This document shows positions 9,546-17,165 of a DNA stretch of 45,524 bases, piece by piece. Each line of letters opens with the position of its first letter. The first letter of the stretch is position 1. Source of the DNA: Granulosicoccus sp964437945 (GTDB lineage: Bacteria > Pseudomonadota > Gammaproteobacteria > Granulosicoccales > Granulosicoccaceae); NCBI GenBank assembly GCA_964437945.1, contig CAYTJF010000010.1, positions 1-45,524 on the forward strand, read 5' to 3'. The notes below the pieces were generated by a model. That model was not told where the DNA came from and made no database searches. It saw only the letters and a program-made list of their open reading frames with translations. Position numbers and translations under genes: made by a program.

Positions 9546-9826
9546 TCGCTCTATTCGCCAATGTGTTAGCACTAGTAGCCGTGCTTGTCCTTGCCTACTT
9601 TGTTATCAAAGGTGGTGCAAAACTTAACGGTATCAAGCACCGTACTGGTCAGATAAAACTAATAGAAAGTACAGCGGTGGGCGGTCGAGAACGCGTTGTA
9701 CTGGTGAGTTATAACAATCAACGATACTTACTTGGTGTAACCAATCAGAATGTCAGCATTATTGATCAGCATGAAGAACTTGTAGCCACTGACATTGAAA
9801 CAGCACAAGTGGGCGTGAGAATTTAA
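9542..9826 (+). CDS. FliO-like membrane protein, coupled to sctU
   Basis: This 94-residue protein has one N-terminal transmembrane helix (about residues 4-22) and a small cytoplasmic domain. That domain has the FliO-type pattern: an IKLIEST strand, GGRERVVLVSYNNQRYLLGVT, then a short acidic end. FliO assists assembly of the FliP/FliR export core in flagella and is usually missing from injectisomes. Here the start codon lies inside the last codons of sctU (ATGA overlap), so the two should be translated together. The most economical reading is an assembly factor for SctR/SctT of this injectisome. A stray flagellar gene is possible, but no other flagellar gene is in view. Confidence 0.75.
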   Translation: MIALFANVLALVAVLVLAYFVIKGGAKLNGIKHRTGQIKLIESTAVGGRERVVLVSYNNQRYLLGVTNQNVSIIDQHEELVATDIETAQVGVRI

Positions 9827-9841
9827 TGGTACAGTTTCACA

Positions 9842-10402
9842 ATGAGCCATGCAGACAGACCCGACCCCGAAACCGTCGTTTTAAACAATGGTGAACTTGC
9901 CGCCACAGCCGAGCAAATGTTAGCCACTATTGATGCATTCGGGATTGAACATCAAACCACCACACACGAACCACTCTACACGGTAGAGCAAGCCAAAAAA
10001 GTACCCTACGATCTACCGGGCGCGCACACCAAAAATTTGTTTTTACGCAATAAAAAAGGCCGTATGCTGTTATTGGTTGTGGAACAAGATCATACGGTTA
10101 ATTTGCGAGGCTTACGCGACAAATTGCAAATGACCGGCGGGCAAATCGCATTCGCCAGCACTGAACGACTGGGGAAGTTTCTGGGAGTGGTTCCCGGCTC
10201 TGTATCCGCACTGGCTTTGTTCAATGACAAAGAACACAAAGTTCAGGTGTTTATGCAAGACACCTTGCTAAATCACGAACACATCTACCTGCACCCATGC
10301 AGGAATACACACAGCACCCGTCTGCGCACCGACGATCTTTTACGCTTGCTCGATTCCTGGCAGCACTCCGTAACGCCACTTTCGTTTGAATCAGACAGTT
10401 AA
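9842..10402 (+). CDS. ProX/YbaK-family aminoacyl-tRNA deacylase
   Basis: This 186-residue protein belongs to the trans-editing deacylases related to the INS domain of prolyl-tRNA synthetase, which hydrolyse misacylated tRNAs such as Ala-tRNA(Pro). Visible hallmarks are the substrate-site lysine region GAHTKNLFLRNKKG, the VNLRGLRDKL stretch, and LGVVPGSVSALAL. Length is normal. It starts 15 bases after the FliO-like gene, so it may be cotranscribed, but nothing suggests a function in secretion. The exact substrate cannot be told from sequence. Confidence 0.88.
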   Translation: MSHADRPDPETVVLNNGELAATAEQMLATIDAFGIEHQTTTHEPLYTVEQAKKVPYDLPGAHTKNLFLRNKKGRMLLLVVEQDHTVNLRGLRDKLQMTGGQIAFASTERLGKFLGVVPGSVSALALFNDKEHKVQVFMQDTLLNHEHIYLHPCRNTHSTRLRTDDLLRLLDSWQHSVTPLSFESDS

Positions 10403-10464
10403 AATAATTTCGGCGACAAGCACACCTGTTGTTCAGAACGCTGCTAAACAGTTTATTGCTCCGC

Positions 10465-10545
10465 TCACTCTATAATTTCTGATAAATCTGACAGCGAAGT
10501 AGACCGATACTTGGCTAAGTGCGGAGATGTTTGAAACAAACAGCA
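10465..10545 (-). pseudogene. Degenerate 3'-end fragment of the HAD hydrolase gene
   Basis: Read on the minus strand, this segment ends HLAKYRSTSLSDLSEIIE-stop. The intact HAD gene ends HHLARLQCDSLKDLSKIID-stop at 12558. The DNA aligns without gaps over roughly 57 bases from the stop codon at about three-quarters identity, in the same frame and orientation. Upstream of about 10525 similarity fades. The two copies are direct repeats bracketing the first spondin gene. This looks like an old partial duplication or the scar of an insertion at the 3' end of the gene. Confidence 0.55.
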
Positions 10546-10624
10546 TGAATGCTTATCAACAAACACATGAGTGATAAACATAAGTTGCGTAGGTGTAGAC
10601 AATGACAGAAATCATGAAGGGAGA

Positions 10625-10658
10625 TTTGTCACCCGCAATAGTAAAAGCGGGTGACAAA
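10625..10658. repeat. Perfect 12-bp inverted repeat
   Basis: A 12-base stem (TTTGTCACCCGC and its exact complement) encloses a 10-base loop. It lies about 70 bases beyond the stop codon of the minus-strand spondin gene and could end or stabilise that transcript. No clear uridine tract follows on either strand, so a classical rho-independent terminator is not certain. Confidence 0.6.
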
Positions 10659-10680
10659 ATTTGCTAAGTAAGTAACTAAC

Positions 10681-10707
10681 TTGTGACCCTGTGAAACAGG
10701 GCCACAA
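10681..10707 (-). terminator. Hairpin downstream of the first spondin gene
   Basis: TTGTG/CCCTGT pairs with ACAGGG/CACAA around a GAA loop with one A-C mismatch. It starts 20 bases past the stop codon at 10727. A matching CCCTG/CAGGG hairpin occurs after the paralogous gene (21744-21767). Neither has a strong T-run, so an mRNA-stabilising role is equally possible. Confidence 0.45.
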
Positions 10708-10726
10708 TAAGCGCTAATACCAGTTC

Positions 10727-12008
10727 TTAATTACGAGTTACTGTGACTTCGAGCAGTTCAGTACCAGCTTCAAAGTCGAAGTCAGGATTCTCAGAACCTG
10801 ATTGACCTGGGTGCGCCATAATTGAACCGTTCTCATCATCACCACGGTTACCTTCTCCGCCACAAGGTGGAACCCAATAGTCAAGGGTTAATACATTGGT
10901 TTCCGAACCGGCATCGTAGATAGGCGCCGTAAATGTATCAGATGCTTCTGCAGATAAAGGCCGCGAATCGACACCGCTAAAACCATCGTTAGTACAAACT
11001 ACCATCGATACAACACTCAACACCTGATCATCACCTGCCAGATTAAGAGTAACGCTGGCACTTGCACCAGGAAGCAATGGTCCAGGGTTTTCAGCGTCAG
11101 TAAATGCCACTCCAGCTTCAGAAATTGATCCGTTATCTATTTCTGCTAAAGCTCTCGATACCAACGGCATGAAATCACCATTTTCAGCGATCTCAATTAC
11201 TTCAAGCGATGCTGGCTGGCCAACTTCGAACACACGAACACCGTTATCTGCATCCGGCGCATTGTGCAATGCAACCACAGGCGGAGTCATTGGCTGAGTA
11301 GCCGATGTGTTAGTAAAGCTAACAGTCACACTTCCAGCTGGTGCCCCACCTGAGCCATCGTCATCTGAGCCACCATCTGAAGCACCACCATCTGCTGATC
11401 CATCGTCTGCTGAGCCGTCAGCCGCACCATCGTCTGCTGCACCGTCAGCCGCACCATCGTCTGCTGCACCGTCAGCCGCACCATCGTCTGCTGCACCATC
11501 AGCCGCACCATCGTCTGCTGCACCATCAGCCGCACCATCGTCTGCTGCGCCGTCAGCCGCACCATCGTCTGCTGCACCATCAGCCGCACCATCGTCTGCT
11601 GCACCATCAGCCGCACCATCGTCTGCTGCGCNNNNNNNNNNNNNNNNNNNNNNNNNNNNNNNNNNNNNNNNNNNNNNNNNNNNNNNNNNNNNNNNNNNNN
11701 NNNNNNNNNNNNNNNNNNNNNNNNNNNNNNNCATCAGCCGCACCATCGTCTGCTGCGCCATCAGCCGCACCATCGTCTGCTGCGCCGTCTGCCGCACCAT
11801 CGTCTGCTGCGCCGTCTGCGGCACCGTCATCTGCTGCGCCGTCAGCCGCACCATCGTCTGCTGCGCCATCAGGATCATCATCTACAAGTCCGTCCGTCGT
11901 GGCTGCGACAGGATTATCATCATCGTTGGAATCACAAGCTGAAATTGCAACGGTGAGGGCCAAAAGGCTCACCAACGTCGCATTTCTTAAAATCTTTCTC
12001 TTCATCAT
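10727..12008 (-). CDS. Spondin-domain lipoprotein with Asp/Ala-rich 9-residue repeats (gap inside)
   Basis: This is an exported lipoprotein. The signal peptide ends AISAC (lipidated Cys25) and is followed by a short acidic stretch. Many copies of the 9-residue unit DDGAADGAA come next, then a Spondin_N domain in the C-terminal 190 residues (TQPMTPPVVALHNAPDADNG, VVCTNDGFSG, IYDAGSETN, SENPDFDFEAG). The repeat tract is interrupted by 100 N, so the gene is shown as one unit although its two ends are out of frame by the arbitrary gap size. Spondin_N in bacteria is found in surface or secreted proteins, often with calcium or adhesion associations. Function here is unknown. The close paralogue at 21798-23149 has nearly the same spondin domain. 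Confidence 0.85.
11416..11866 (-). repeat. 27-bp tandem repeat encoding DDGAADGAA
   Basis: A 27-base unit is repeated about eight times left of the gap and five times right of it, with single-base variants (GCA/GCG, GAT/GAC). It is a coding minisatellite forming the acidic linker of the first spondin lipoprotein. The repeat phase on both sides of the gap matches with a missing length that is a multiple of 27. Confidence 0.9.
11632..11731. other. Assembly gap (100 N) in the coding repeat
   Basis: Exactly 100 N, the conventional placeholder for a gap of unknown size. It sits in the middle of the 27-base repeats, which short reads could not span. Confidence 0.98.
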
Positions 12009-12557
12009 AATTTCTCTATCCTTTTTAATAATATTGAACTACCGCAAGCGCTCGGTCGGACGCCACACAATCTGTATGGTTCCAGACATTGAAGCCCACT
12101 TTGAAGCCCACTTTGTAACTCGGTGTATCAGGTCAACTCCACGAAAACCACAGAATGCTACTTTTGGTTACCCTGCCGCTCTAGTATCACTCACCGGTAG
12201 CCGTGATGATGTCTTGCGAACTGGTGAATGTCAACGCACTCACTCTATACTCTCGTAATAGATTTAAAACTGATTATTGGATTTAAGCTGCTCCCAAACC
12301 TCGTAAGTTTACCCATCAATCGCTTCACTGGAGCAAATTAGCTTGAGAAGCCATTACAAGTTGGCTGGACAATGCGTAAACACCCCGACATTAGAGCCCA
12401 AATTGATGGCGCAGGCTGGCTTTGACAGCATTTATTACAATGATGAAGCATCTCTTTTCTGGACGGGCAATTTCAAGGCTTTAGGAGGGGGTTGTACGGA
12501 ATCTTTACAAACTGCTCGATTATTCCAAATCCGATGCGGCTTACGACTTAGAACTTC
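12009..12557. other. Intergenic region upstream of the first spondin gene
   Basis: These 549 bases lie between the spondin start and the 3' end of the HAD gene. They contain the conserved upstream element at 12072-12131. I see no convincing gene in the remaining 400 bases: the open frames there lack ribosome binding sites and family features. Confidence 0.6.
12072..12131 (-). promoter_or_regulatory. Upstream element shared by two spondin genes
   Basis: Two blocks are identical to those upstream of the paralogous gene: CTGTATGGTTCCA (12072-12084) and a 23-base block at 12109-12131 that includes TTTGTAACTCGGTGTATC. They lie 65-125 bases before the start codon, in the same order and orientation as at 23213-23260. 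Here the 12-base sequence GAAGCCCACTTT is present twice in tandem (12090-12113). Conservation outside the coding region suggests a promoter or operator, but no standard -35/-10 pair is obvious. Confidence 0.55.
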
Positions 12558-13244
12558 TCAATCTATAATTTTTGATAAATCTTTCAGCGAGTCACACTGC
12601 AACCTGGCTAAATGATGTGAATTTCGAACCAGGACGGCAGGAACGTTTGCGGCTTCAGCGCCTGATATATCGGCTTTGTAGTTATCACCTACCATCCAGA
12701 ATTTTTCGCATTCTGGCAATCTCGAGATAGCATATTCATAAAAACCCAAATGCGGCTTCTCATATCCAATGTTTGCAGAGCTAAAAACACGCTCAAAATA
12801 CTTATCGAGACCAAGGTCACTTACAAGATTGGCTAACTCCGGAACATGGTTGGACAGTATGCATTGTCGCCAACCCTCACTGGCAAAATAAGAAAGCGCA
12901 TCATGAACATCATCGTAAACATTCCAGTGTTCGCGTTTTGTGTACTCATACCTGACAGACCTAGACAATTGTAAAGCGAGTTTTGGTGAAACCCCTGCCA
13001 GCAAAAACGAATTGTGGAATACAGGTTGAATATCTGACCACCATTGGTCAGGGGTACGCTGCCCGTATTTAATGTCTGGTGAATGCCACGGAAAGCCGGA
13101 TTGAAGAGCAGGTTGAAAGGCATCAATAGTATAAATATTTACTGGATCAAACCGGTTGGCTAAGCTTGCAAGAGCCCCAGACCACATACCTTCTCGATAA
13201 GCCAAAGTGCCATCGAAATCCCACAAAATAAATTTAGTGCTCAA
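12558..13244 (-). CDS. HAD-family hydrolase (subfamily IA, YjjG/phosphatase-like)
   Basis: The 228-residue protein carries all four HAD motifs: DFDGTL (nucleophile Asp9, Asp11), SNH as motif II, a lysine in GYEKPHLG as motif III, and the metal-binding GDNYKAD as motif IV. A helical cap lies between motifs I and II, as in subfamily IA phosphatases. The likely reaction is dephosphorylation of a small metabolite, with substrate unknown. The frame begins with TTG at 13244, because motif I is only nine residues from it and no ATG is nearby. Shine-Dalgarno support is weak. It lies 32 bases downstream of the 2-hydroxyacid dehydrogenase and may be cotranscribed. Confidence 0.85.
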   Translation of the reverse strand: MSTKFILWDFDGTLAYREGMWSGALASLANRFDPVNIYTIDAFQPALQSGFPWHSPDIKYGQRTPDQWWSDIQPVFHNSFLLAGVSPKLALQLSRSVRYEYTKREHWNVYDDVHDALSYFASEGWRQCILSNHVPELANLVSDLGLDKYFERVFSSANIGYEKPHLGFYEYAISRLPECEKFWMVGDNYKADISGAEAANVPAVLVRNSHHLARLQCDSLKDLSKIID

Positions 13245-13276
13245 ATTTGTTCAACCAAAATGTCATCAAGCCTTGC

Positions 13277-14239
13277 TTAATTCAACATGCGTATCGGCTG
13301 CTTGTTTCGCCACGCCTCAATTGCATCGACCGTTTGAGAATAAAAAATCTGCCAGGTTTGCTCAGTAACATAGCCAAGGTGTGGTGACAGCAGCAATCGT
13401 CCAGAGTCGATCAAACCTGCATCCCTTAGTGGGTCATCCATTGGTAACGGTTCTACACTATAAACATCCAGCGCTGCTTTCCATGGCCGCCCCTTCCGCA
13501 ACCCATCAATCAGTGCATTTTCATCGGCTATCGGACCACGTGAAGTGTTAATAAACAATGCCCGCTCACGCATAGCTGCAAATGCGGATTCATCGACCAG
13601 ACCTTCACTTCGAGCGGAATGCACCAGATGCACAGAGACCACATCTGAAGTGGACATCAGTGCTGCCAGCGTAGGCTCATAGATAACGTCATGTTCCGCA
13701 CAACGCTCGGCAGACAAATTAGTCGACCACGCGTGTACCTGCATACCAAACGCTTTGCCCAGAACACTCATTTGCAATCCGATTTTTCCGAACCCGATTA
13801 AGCCCAGAGACAACCCATGCAAATCACGACCGAGGCCAGTTTGCCATCCTGTTGAATGTATTGCCTGGGATTCGGGGATAAGGTTTCGAGTCAAACTCAG
13901 CATAAGCAGCATGGCAAGCTCGGAGGTTGTGGTTTTTCTCGACTCGGTACTGCTGACTGTCACATTATTTCTTGTGGCAGCATCCAGATCGATGGATAAG
14001 TTACGAGGGCCGGACGTGACCAGCAATTTTAAATTTGGCAATGCATCCAATAAACTTGCCGGGAACGGAGTGCGTTCGCGCATCATACAAATGACGTCGA
14101 AGGGTGCGAGCCGTTGCACGATGGCATCGTGCTCATTCAACGTATCATTAAAAACGGTGATCTCACAATCAACCAAACGCGACCACTCGGCCATATCCAG
14201 AGCAACGTTTGCATAGTCATCTAGCACCGCAATCTTCAT
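13277..14239 (-). CDS. D-2-hydroxyacid dehydrogenase family protein
   Basis: This NAD(P)-dependent 2-hydroxyacid dehydrogenase is related to phosphoglycerate and glyoxylate/hydroxypyruvate reductases. It has the Rossmann motif GLIGFGKIGLQM, the NTSRGPIADENAL stretch typical of the family, and the catalytic histidine in LSPHLGYVT. The chosen start at 14239 (KIAVLDDYANV) has AGG six bases upstream. A longer frame reaching 14332 runs into the 12-base tandem repeats and gives an implausible N-terminus. Length (about 320 residues) is normal. Its physiological substrate is not evident. An IlvD/Edd-type dehydratase upstream in the same orientation suggests sugar-acid or branched hydroxy-acid metabolism. 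Confidence 0.88.
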   Translation of the reverse strand: MKIAVLDDYANVALDMAEWSRLVDCEITVFNDTLNEHDAIVQRLAPFDVICMMRERTPFPASLLDALPNLKLLVTSGPRNLSIDLDAATRNNVTVSSTESRKTTTSELAMLLMLSLTRNLIPESQAIHSTGWQTGLGRDLHGLSLGLIGFGKIGLQMSVLGKAFGMQVHAWSTNLSAERCAEHDVIYEPTLAALMSTSDVVSVHLVHSARSEGLVDESAFAAMRERALFINTSRGPIADENALIDGLRKGRPWKAALDVYSVEPLPMDDPLRDAGLIDSGRLLLSPHLGYVTEQTWQIFYSQTVDAIEAWRNKQPIRMLN

Positions 14240-14290
14240 AATCATCCTGAGTTGTTGGTTTGAAACACAAACTCGATTACCCACCCTTGG

Positions 14291-14338
14291 CTGCAAAATG
14301 GGCTGCAAAATGGGCCGCAAAATGGGCCGCAAAATGGG
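14291..14338. repeat. 12-bp tandem repeat (four copies)
   Basis: Four head-to-tail copies of a 12-base unit (CTGCAAAATGGG, with CCGCAAAATGGG variants), followed by a decayed fifth. It lies 52 bases before the 2-hydroxyacid dehydrogenase start, between two minus-strand genes. Copy number may vary between isolates. Confidence 0.9.
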
Positions 14339-14450
14339 CCACTAAAATTATACTCAGTGGCTTGTTAGGGTTACAACATACTGACAAGCTGATGATTTAT
14401 TGTCAGGCAATTTTTATTGACCGGTGTGGTGTCTTACTCTAATAATTTTA

Positions 14451-16322
14451 TTAGAACGCTTTTTGCGAATTTTCACGGTATTTATTCTGTGGAACAAAAC
14501 CACTTTTTTTGTCATCGCGTGGCTCTGGCACCCATAGCGCTCTGTCCGGGTGCATGCCTGCGCCGTAGACTGCTGATACAGCAGAGCGTCTCATTCGGTT
14601 TAACAAACGAGTATCGACTTCACCACAAAGCGGATGAATACCGCCATTGCCAGCCACCTCTTTTTCCCATACCGCCTTTCTTGACGCCAAAGTTTCGGCA
14701 TCTTGTAGCTGTGTGCAGTTCAGCTCGTTGGTATCCAGATCTGCAACGATTTCATCGCCATCTTGCAGGAACGCAATAGGACCGCCCAATGCCGCCTCAG
14801 GACCAACATGCCCGATAACCAGCCCAACAGAACCACCAGAGAATCGCGCGTCGGTCATCAACCCAACAACAATGTTCTTATCTCGGCACAAGGTCGTTAT
14901 GCGAGATGTGGAATCCAGCATTTCAGGCATACCAGGTGCGCCGCTGGGGCCTTCATATCGAACGATAACCATATCGTGGTTTTCAAAACTGTCAGGTGTA
15001 TCTTCAAGCGCATCAAGTAATGCTTGTTCGCCATTGAAAATACGAGCACGACCAACGAACCGATTGTTTTCCAGACCACCCTCAACGCCTGCAAGTTTTA
15101 ATACGGCACTAAATTCAGGTGATAGATTACCGCCGAGTACACGTAAACCGCCGGTGGACTTGTACGGTTTTTCGACCGGATAGATAACCGTACCATCAAC
15201 ATCGGCTGTATTCAGTCGAGCCACTTGTTCAGTGAGTGTTTCACCAGTACAAGTTAACGTATCACCGTTAAGCAAACCCGCGTCCATAAGGGCTTTTACA
15301 ATAACCTGTACACCACCTTTTTCATCAATATCGACCATTGAGTAAACGCCATAGGGTCTGGCATCCGTCAGTACCGGAACCACATGTTGAGAAAGATGGT
15401 TGAATTCTTCAGGGGACATAATATCGTCGGCGAAGCTGCGAAAGCCCGCTGCCCTTGCAATTTCAGGTGCGTGCAACAAAACATTGGTTGACCCACCAAC
15501 GGCCATTGAAACGATCACAGCGTTGCGGATGGCATCACGAGTAACGATGTCGCGAGGAGTATGGCCACGTTCAATCATGCCCTTTAAATAATCTACTAAC
15601 AGCTTAGGGAACTCGTTGAGTCGACGCGAATCATCTGAAGGTGGTGCGACCATTTCTAATGGCTGCATACCAACAACCCCGATAAAGGTTTGCATGGTGT
15701 TATAAGTGAACATGCCACCACAGCTGCCATAGCCTGGGCAGGCTTCCTGGGCAAGACGTTTTTTTAATTCTGCATCCGGGTGACCAGCAACTTGAAATAC
15801 CGTCACAATATCGATAGGTTCCTGCGTTACCGAATCCTTGCCCGGACGAATGGGCCCATCGGACATGATGATTGCTGGACGATTGTGTTCAAGTAATCCT
15901 GCCAATGTACCAACAGGTGGCTTATCGCAGGCGACTACAGCAATTGTGCCTTCCAGACCACTGGCACTTAAATGCTCACATATTGTGTCGTGGGTTACCT
16001 CTCGTCCAATCAACGAATAACGCATTTCACGAGTGCCATTACGCATGCCATCTGATGTGGCAACCGTGTATTCAGGCTGCACCAGCCGCAATGGCAATTG
16101 GCCATCTTCACGACCCAGTCGACCACGCAAGTGTTCGTGAATGGCCTCAACTTTACGTTGAACACCCATGTAGCACTGGCTATCACCTTTGGTGCCAATG
16201 ACCCCAACTGATGGTTCATGGATGAGATCCATATCGGTATTGAGCTGTCGCGCAATGCCAAAGGTTTGGGCATTGCGACCAGGATTGGAGTCAAAAATAA
16301 CGGTTTTCGTCTTCTTCGCCAT
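14451..16322 (-). CDS. IlvD/Edd-family dehydratase
   Basis: This iron-sulfur dehydratase belongs to the family of dihydroxy-acid dehydratase (branched-chain amino acid synthesis), phosphogluconate dehydratase and sugar-acid dehydratases. Candidate cluster cysteines are Cys50 (GDSQCYMG), Cys132 (VACDKPPVG) and Cys201 in ACPGYGSCGGMFTYNTM. Their spacing parallels Cys49/122/193 of known dehydratases. The family signature RFSGGSVGLVIGHVGPEA is present near the C-terminus. The context around Cys50 differs from the usual TPCNxHL, so I do not call it IlvD. The 623-residue length fits. It is preceded by over 200 bases without a gene and followed by a gene for a 2-hydroxyacid dehydrogenase. Confidence 0.88.
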   Translation of the reverse strand: MAKKTKTVIFDSNPGRNAQTFGIARQLNTDMDLIHEPSVGVIGTKGDSQCYMGVQRKVEAIHEHLRGRLGREDGQLPLRLVQPEYTVATSDGMRNGTREMRYSLIGREVTHDTICEHLSASGLEGTIAVVACDKPPVGTLAGLLEHNRPAIIMSDGPIRPGKDSVTQEPIDIVTVFQVAGHPDAELKKRLAQEACPGYGSCGGMFTYNTMQTFIGVVGMQPLEMVAPPSDDSRRLNEFPKLLVDYLKGMIERGHTPRDIVTRDAIRNAVIVSMAVGGSTNVLLHAPEIARAAGFRSFADDIMSPEEFNHLSQHVVPVLTDARPYGVYSMVDIDEKGGVQVIVKALMDAGLLNGDTLTCTGETLTEQVARLNTADVDGTVIYPVEKPYKSTGGLRVLGGNLSPEFSAVLKLAGVEGGLENNRFVGRARIFNGEQALLDALEDTPDSFENHDMVIVRYEGPSGAPGMPEMLDSTSRITTLCRDKNIVVGLMTDARFSGGSVGLVIGHVGPEAALGGPIAFLQDGDEIVADLDTNELNCTQLQDAETLASRKAVWEKEVAGNGGIHPLCGEVDTRLLNRMRRSAVSAVYGAGMHPDRALWVPEPRDDKKSGFVPQNKYRENSQKAF

Positions 16323-16585
16323 CTGATGTTGTCCTGAAAATCTGGTTTGAGTATTCGCGCTCGCGACAAACCTGTGAGAGCGCCATTGGCTATTGTACCG
16401 CGACTATGATGTAGCTGGAATGCTCGGGGTAGGATTATTGAGCGAAAGATAATCTACTCTTTGACGATCAAGTCTGACTCACGGGCAGCGACCTACACGA
16501 CTTTGGTGGTTAAGTTGCCAACACGATCACGAAAGAACTTATGATAGGAGTAACGACAAGAAGGCAATATCTTCGGAGTGCGGAA

Positions 16586-17137
16586 ATGAACAGCGTAAAT
16601 GCAGACTGGGCCAGACAAGTGCTGACTTTCTGGTTCGAAGAGCTCACTAAAAAAGACTGGTTTATCTCTAGCCAGGAGCTTGATAGCAACATTAGCGACA
16701 AATTCAAGCTAACGCACAATCAATTGAAAACGTGGCCCCGCTTACCACTGGATGCTGATAAGCACAGGGCTCTGGCCGCGATCATCGTACTCGATCAATT
16801 TTCACGCAATATTTTTCGAGGTACCAAAGACGCTTTTGCATTCGACTCCCTGGCTGTATCACTTGCCAAACAGGCAATGGCACGCGAATTTGACCAGAAC
16901 CTTAATGATGATGAAAAACAATTTATGTATATGCCATTTATGCATTCTGAAAATCTTGACGATCAAAAAACAGCGTTGACTCTGTTTACCGATTTGGGAC
17001 GCCCGGAACATGCACAGAAACATTTTGAAATATTTGAAAAATTCAATCGTTTTCCGCACAGGAACGCAGCTCTCGAACGAAAGTCAACCGACAAAGAGAT
17101 TGAATTTTTAAAAGATGCACCCCGATTTGGTCAATAA
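16586..17137 (+). CDS. DUF924 family protein
   Basis: This 183-residue, all-helical, TPR-like protein of the DUF924 family has no established biochemical role. Diagnostic stretches are VLTFWFEELTKKDWF, the LIVLDQFSRNIFRGT-type motif (here IIVLDQFSRNIFRGT), MYMPFMHSENL, and FPHRNAALER near the C-terminus. GGAG seven bases before the ATG at 16586 decides the start over an upstream ATG at 16541. It converges on the ureohydrolase gene with 28 bases between. Confidence 0.9.
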   Translation: MNSVNADWARQVLTFWFEELTKKDWFISSQELDSNISDKFKLTHNQLKTWPRLPLDADKHRALAAIIVLDQFSRNIFRGTKDAFAFDSLAVSLAKQAMAREFDQNLNDDEKQFMYMPFMHSENLDDQKTALTLFTDLGRPEHAQKHFEIFEKFNRFPHRNAALERKSTDKEIEFLKDAPRFGQ

Positions 17138-17165
17138 ACTGCTGTTTGAAAACGACAAAGCAACA

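Larger units (their letters stand above)
10403..10726. other. Intergenic region with HAD remnant and two hairpins
   Basis: These 324 bases lie between the convergent ends of the deacylase gene and the first spondin gene. They hold a degenerate copy of the 3' end of the HAD hydrolase gene and two inverted repeats, listed separately. I see no intact coding sequence or tRNA. Confidence 0.7.

Noticed and set aside
25..9826. Flagellar export locus
   Set aside because: A secretin (SctC), SctJ lipoprotein of YscJ type and an inner-rod protein are present, so this is an injectisome despite the FliO-like gene.
11416..11866. CRISPR array
   Set aside because: The 27-base units are contiguous with no unique spacers and lie in frame within a lipoprotein gene.
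11307..11942. Long plus-strand open frames across the DDGAADGAA repeats
   Set aside because: They are antisense readings of a coding 27-base repeat. The minus strand has the signal peptide and spondin domain.
12343..12615. 90-residue plus-strand ORF overlapping the HAD gene end
   Set aside because: No family features, no ribosome binding site, and it runs antisense into the conserved HAD 3' end.
14260..14442. Small plus-strand ORF with AAKW repeats
   Set aside because: It simply translates the 12-base tandem repeat. There is no ribosome binding site and no other coding sign.
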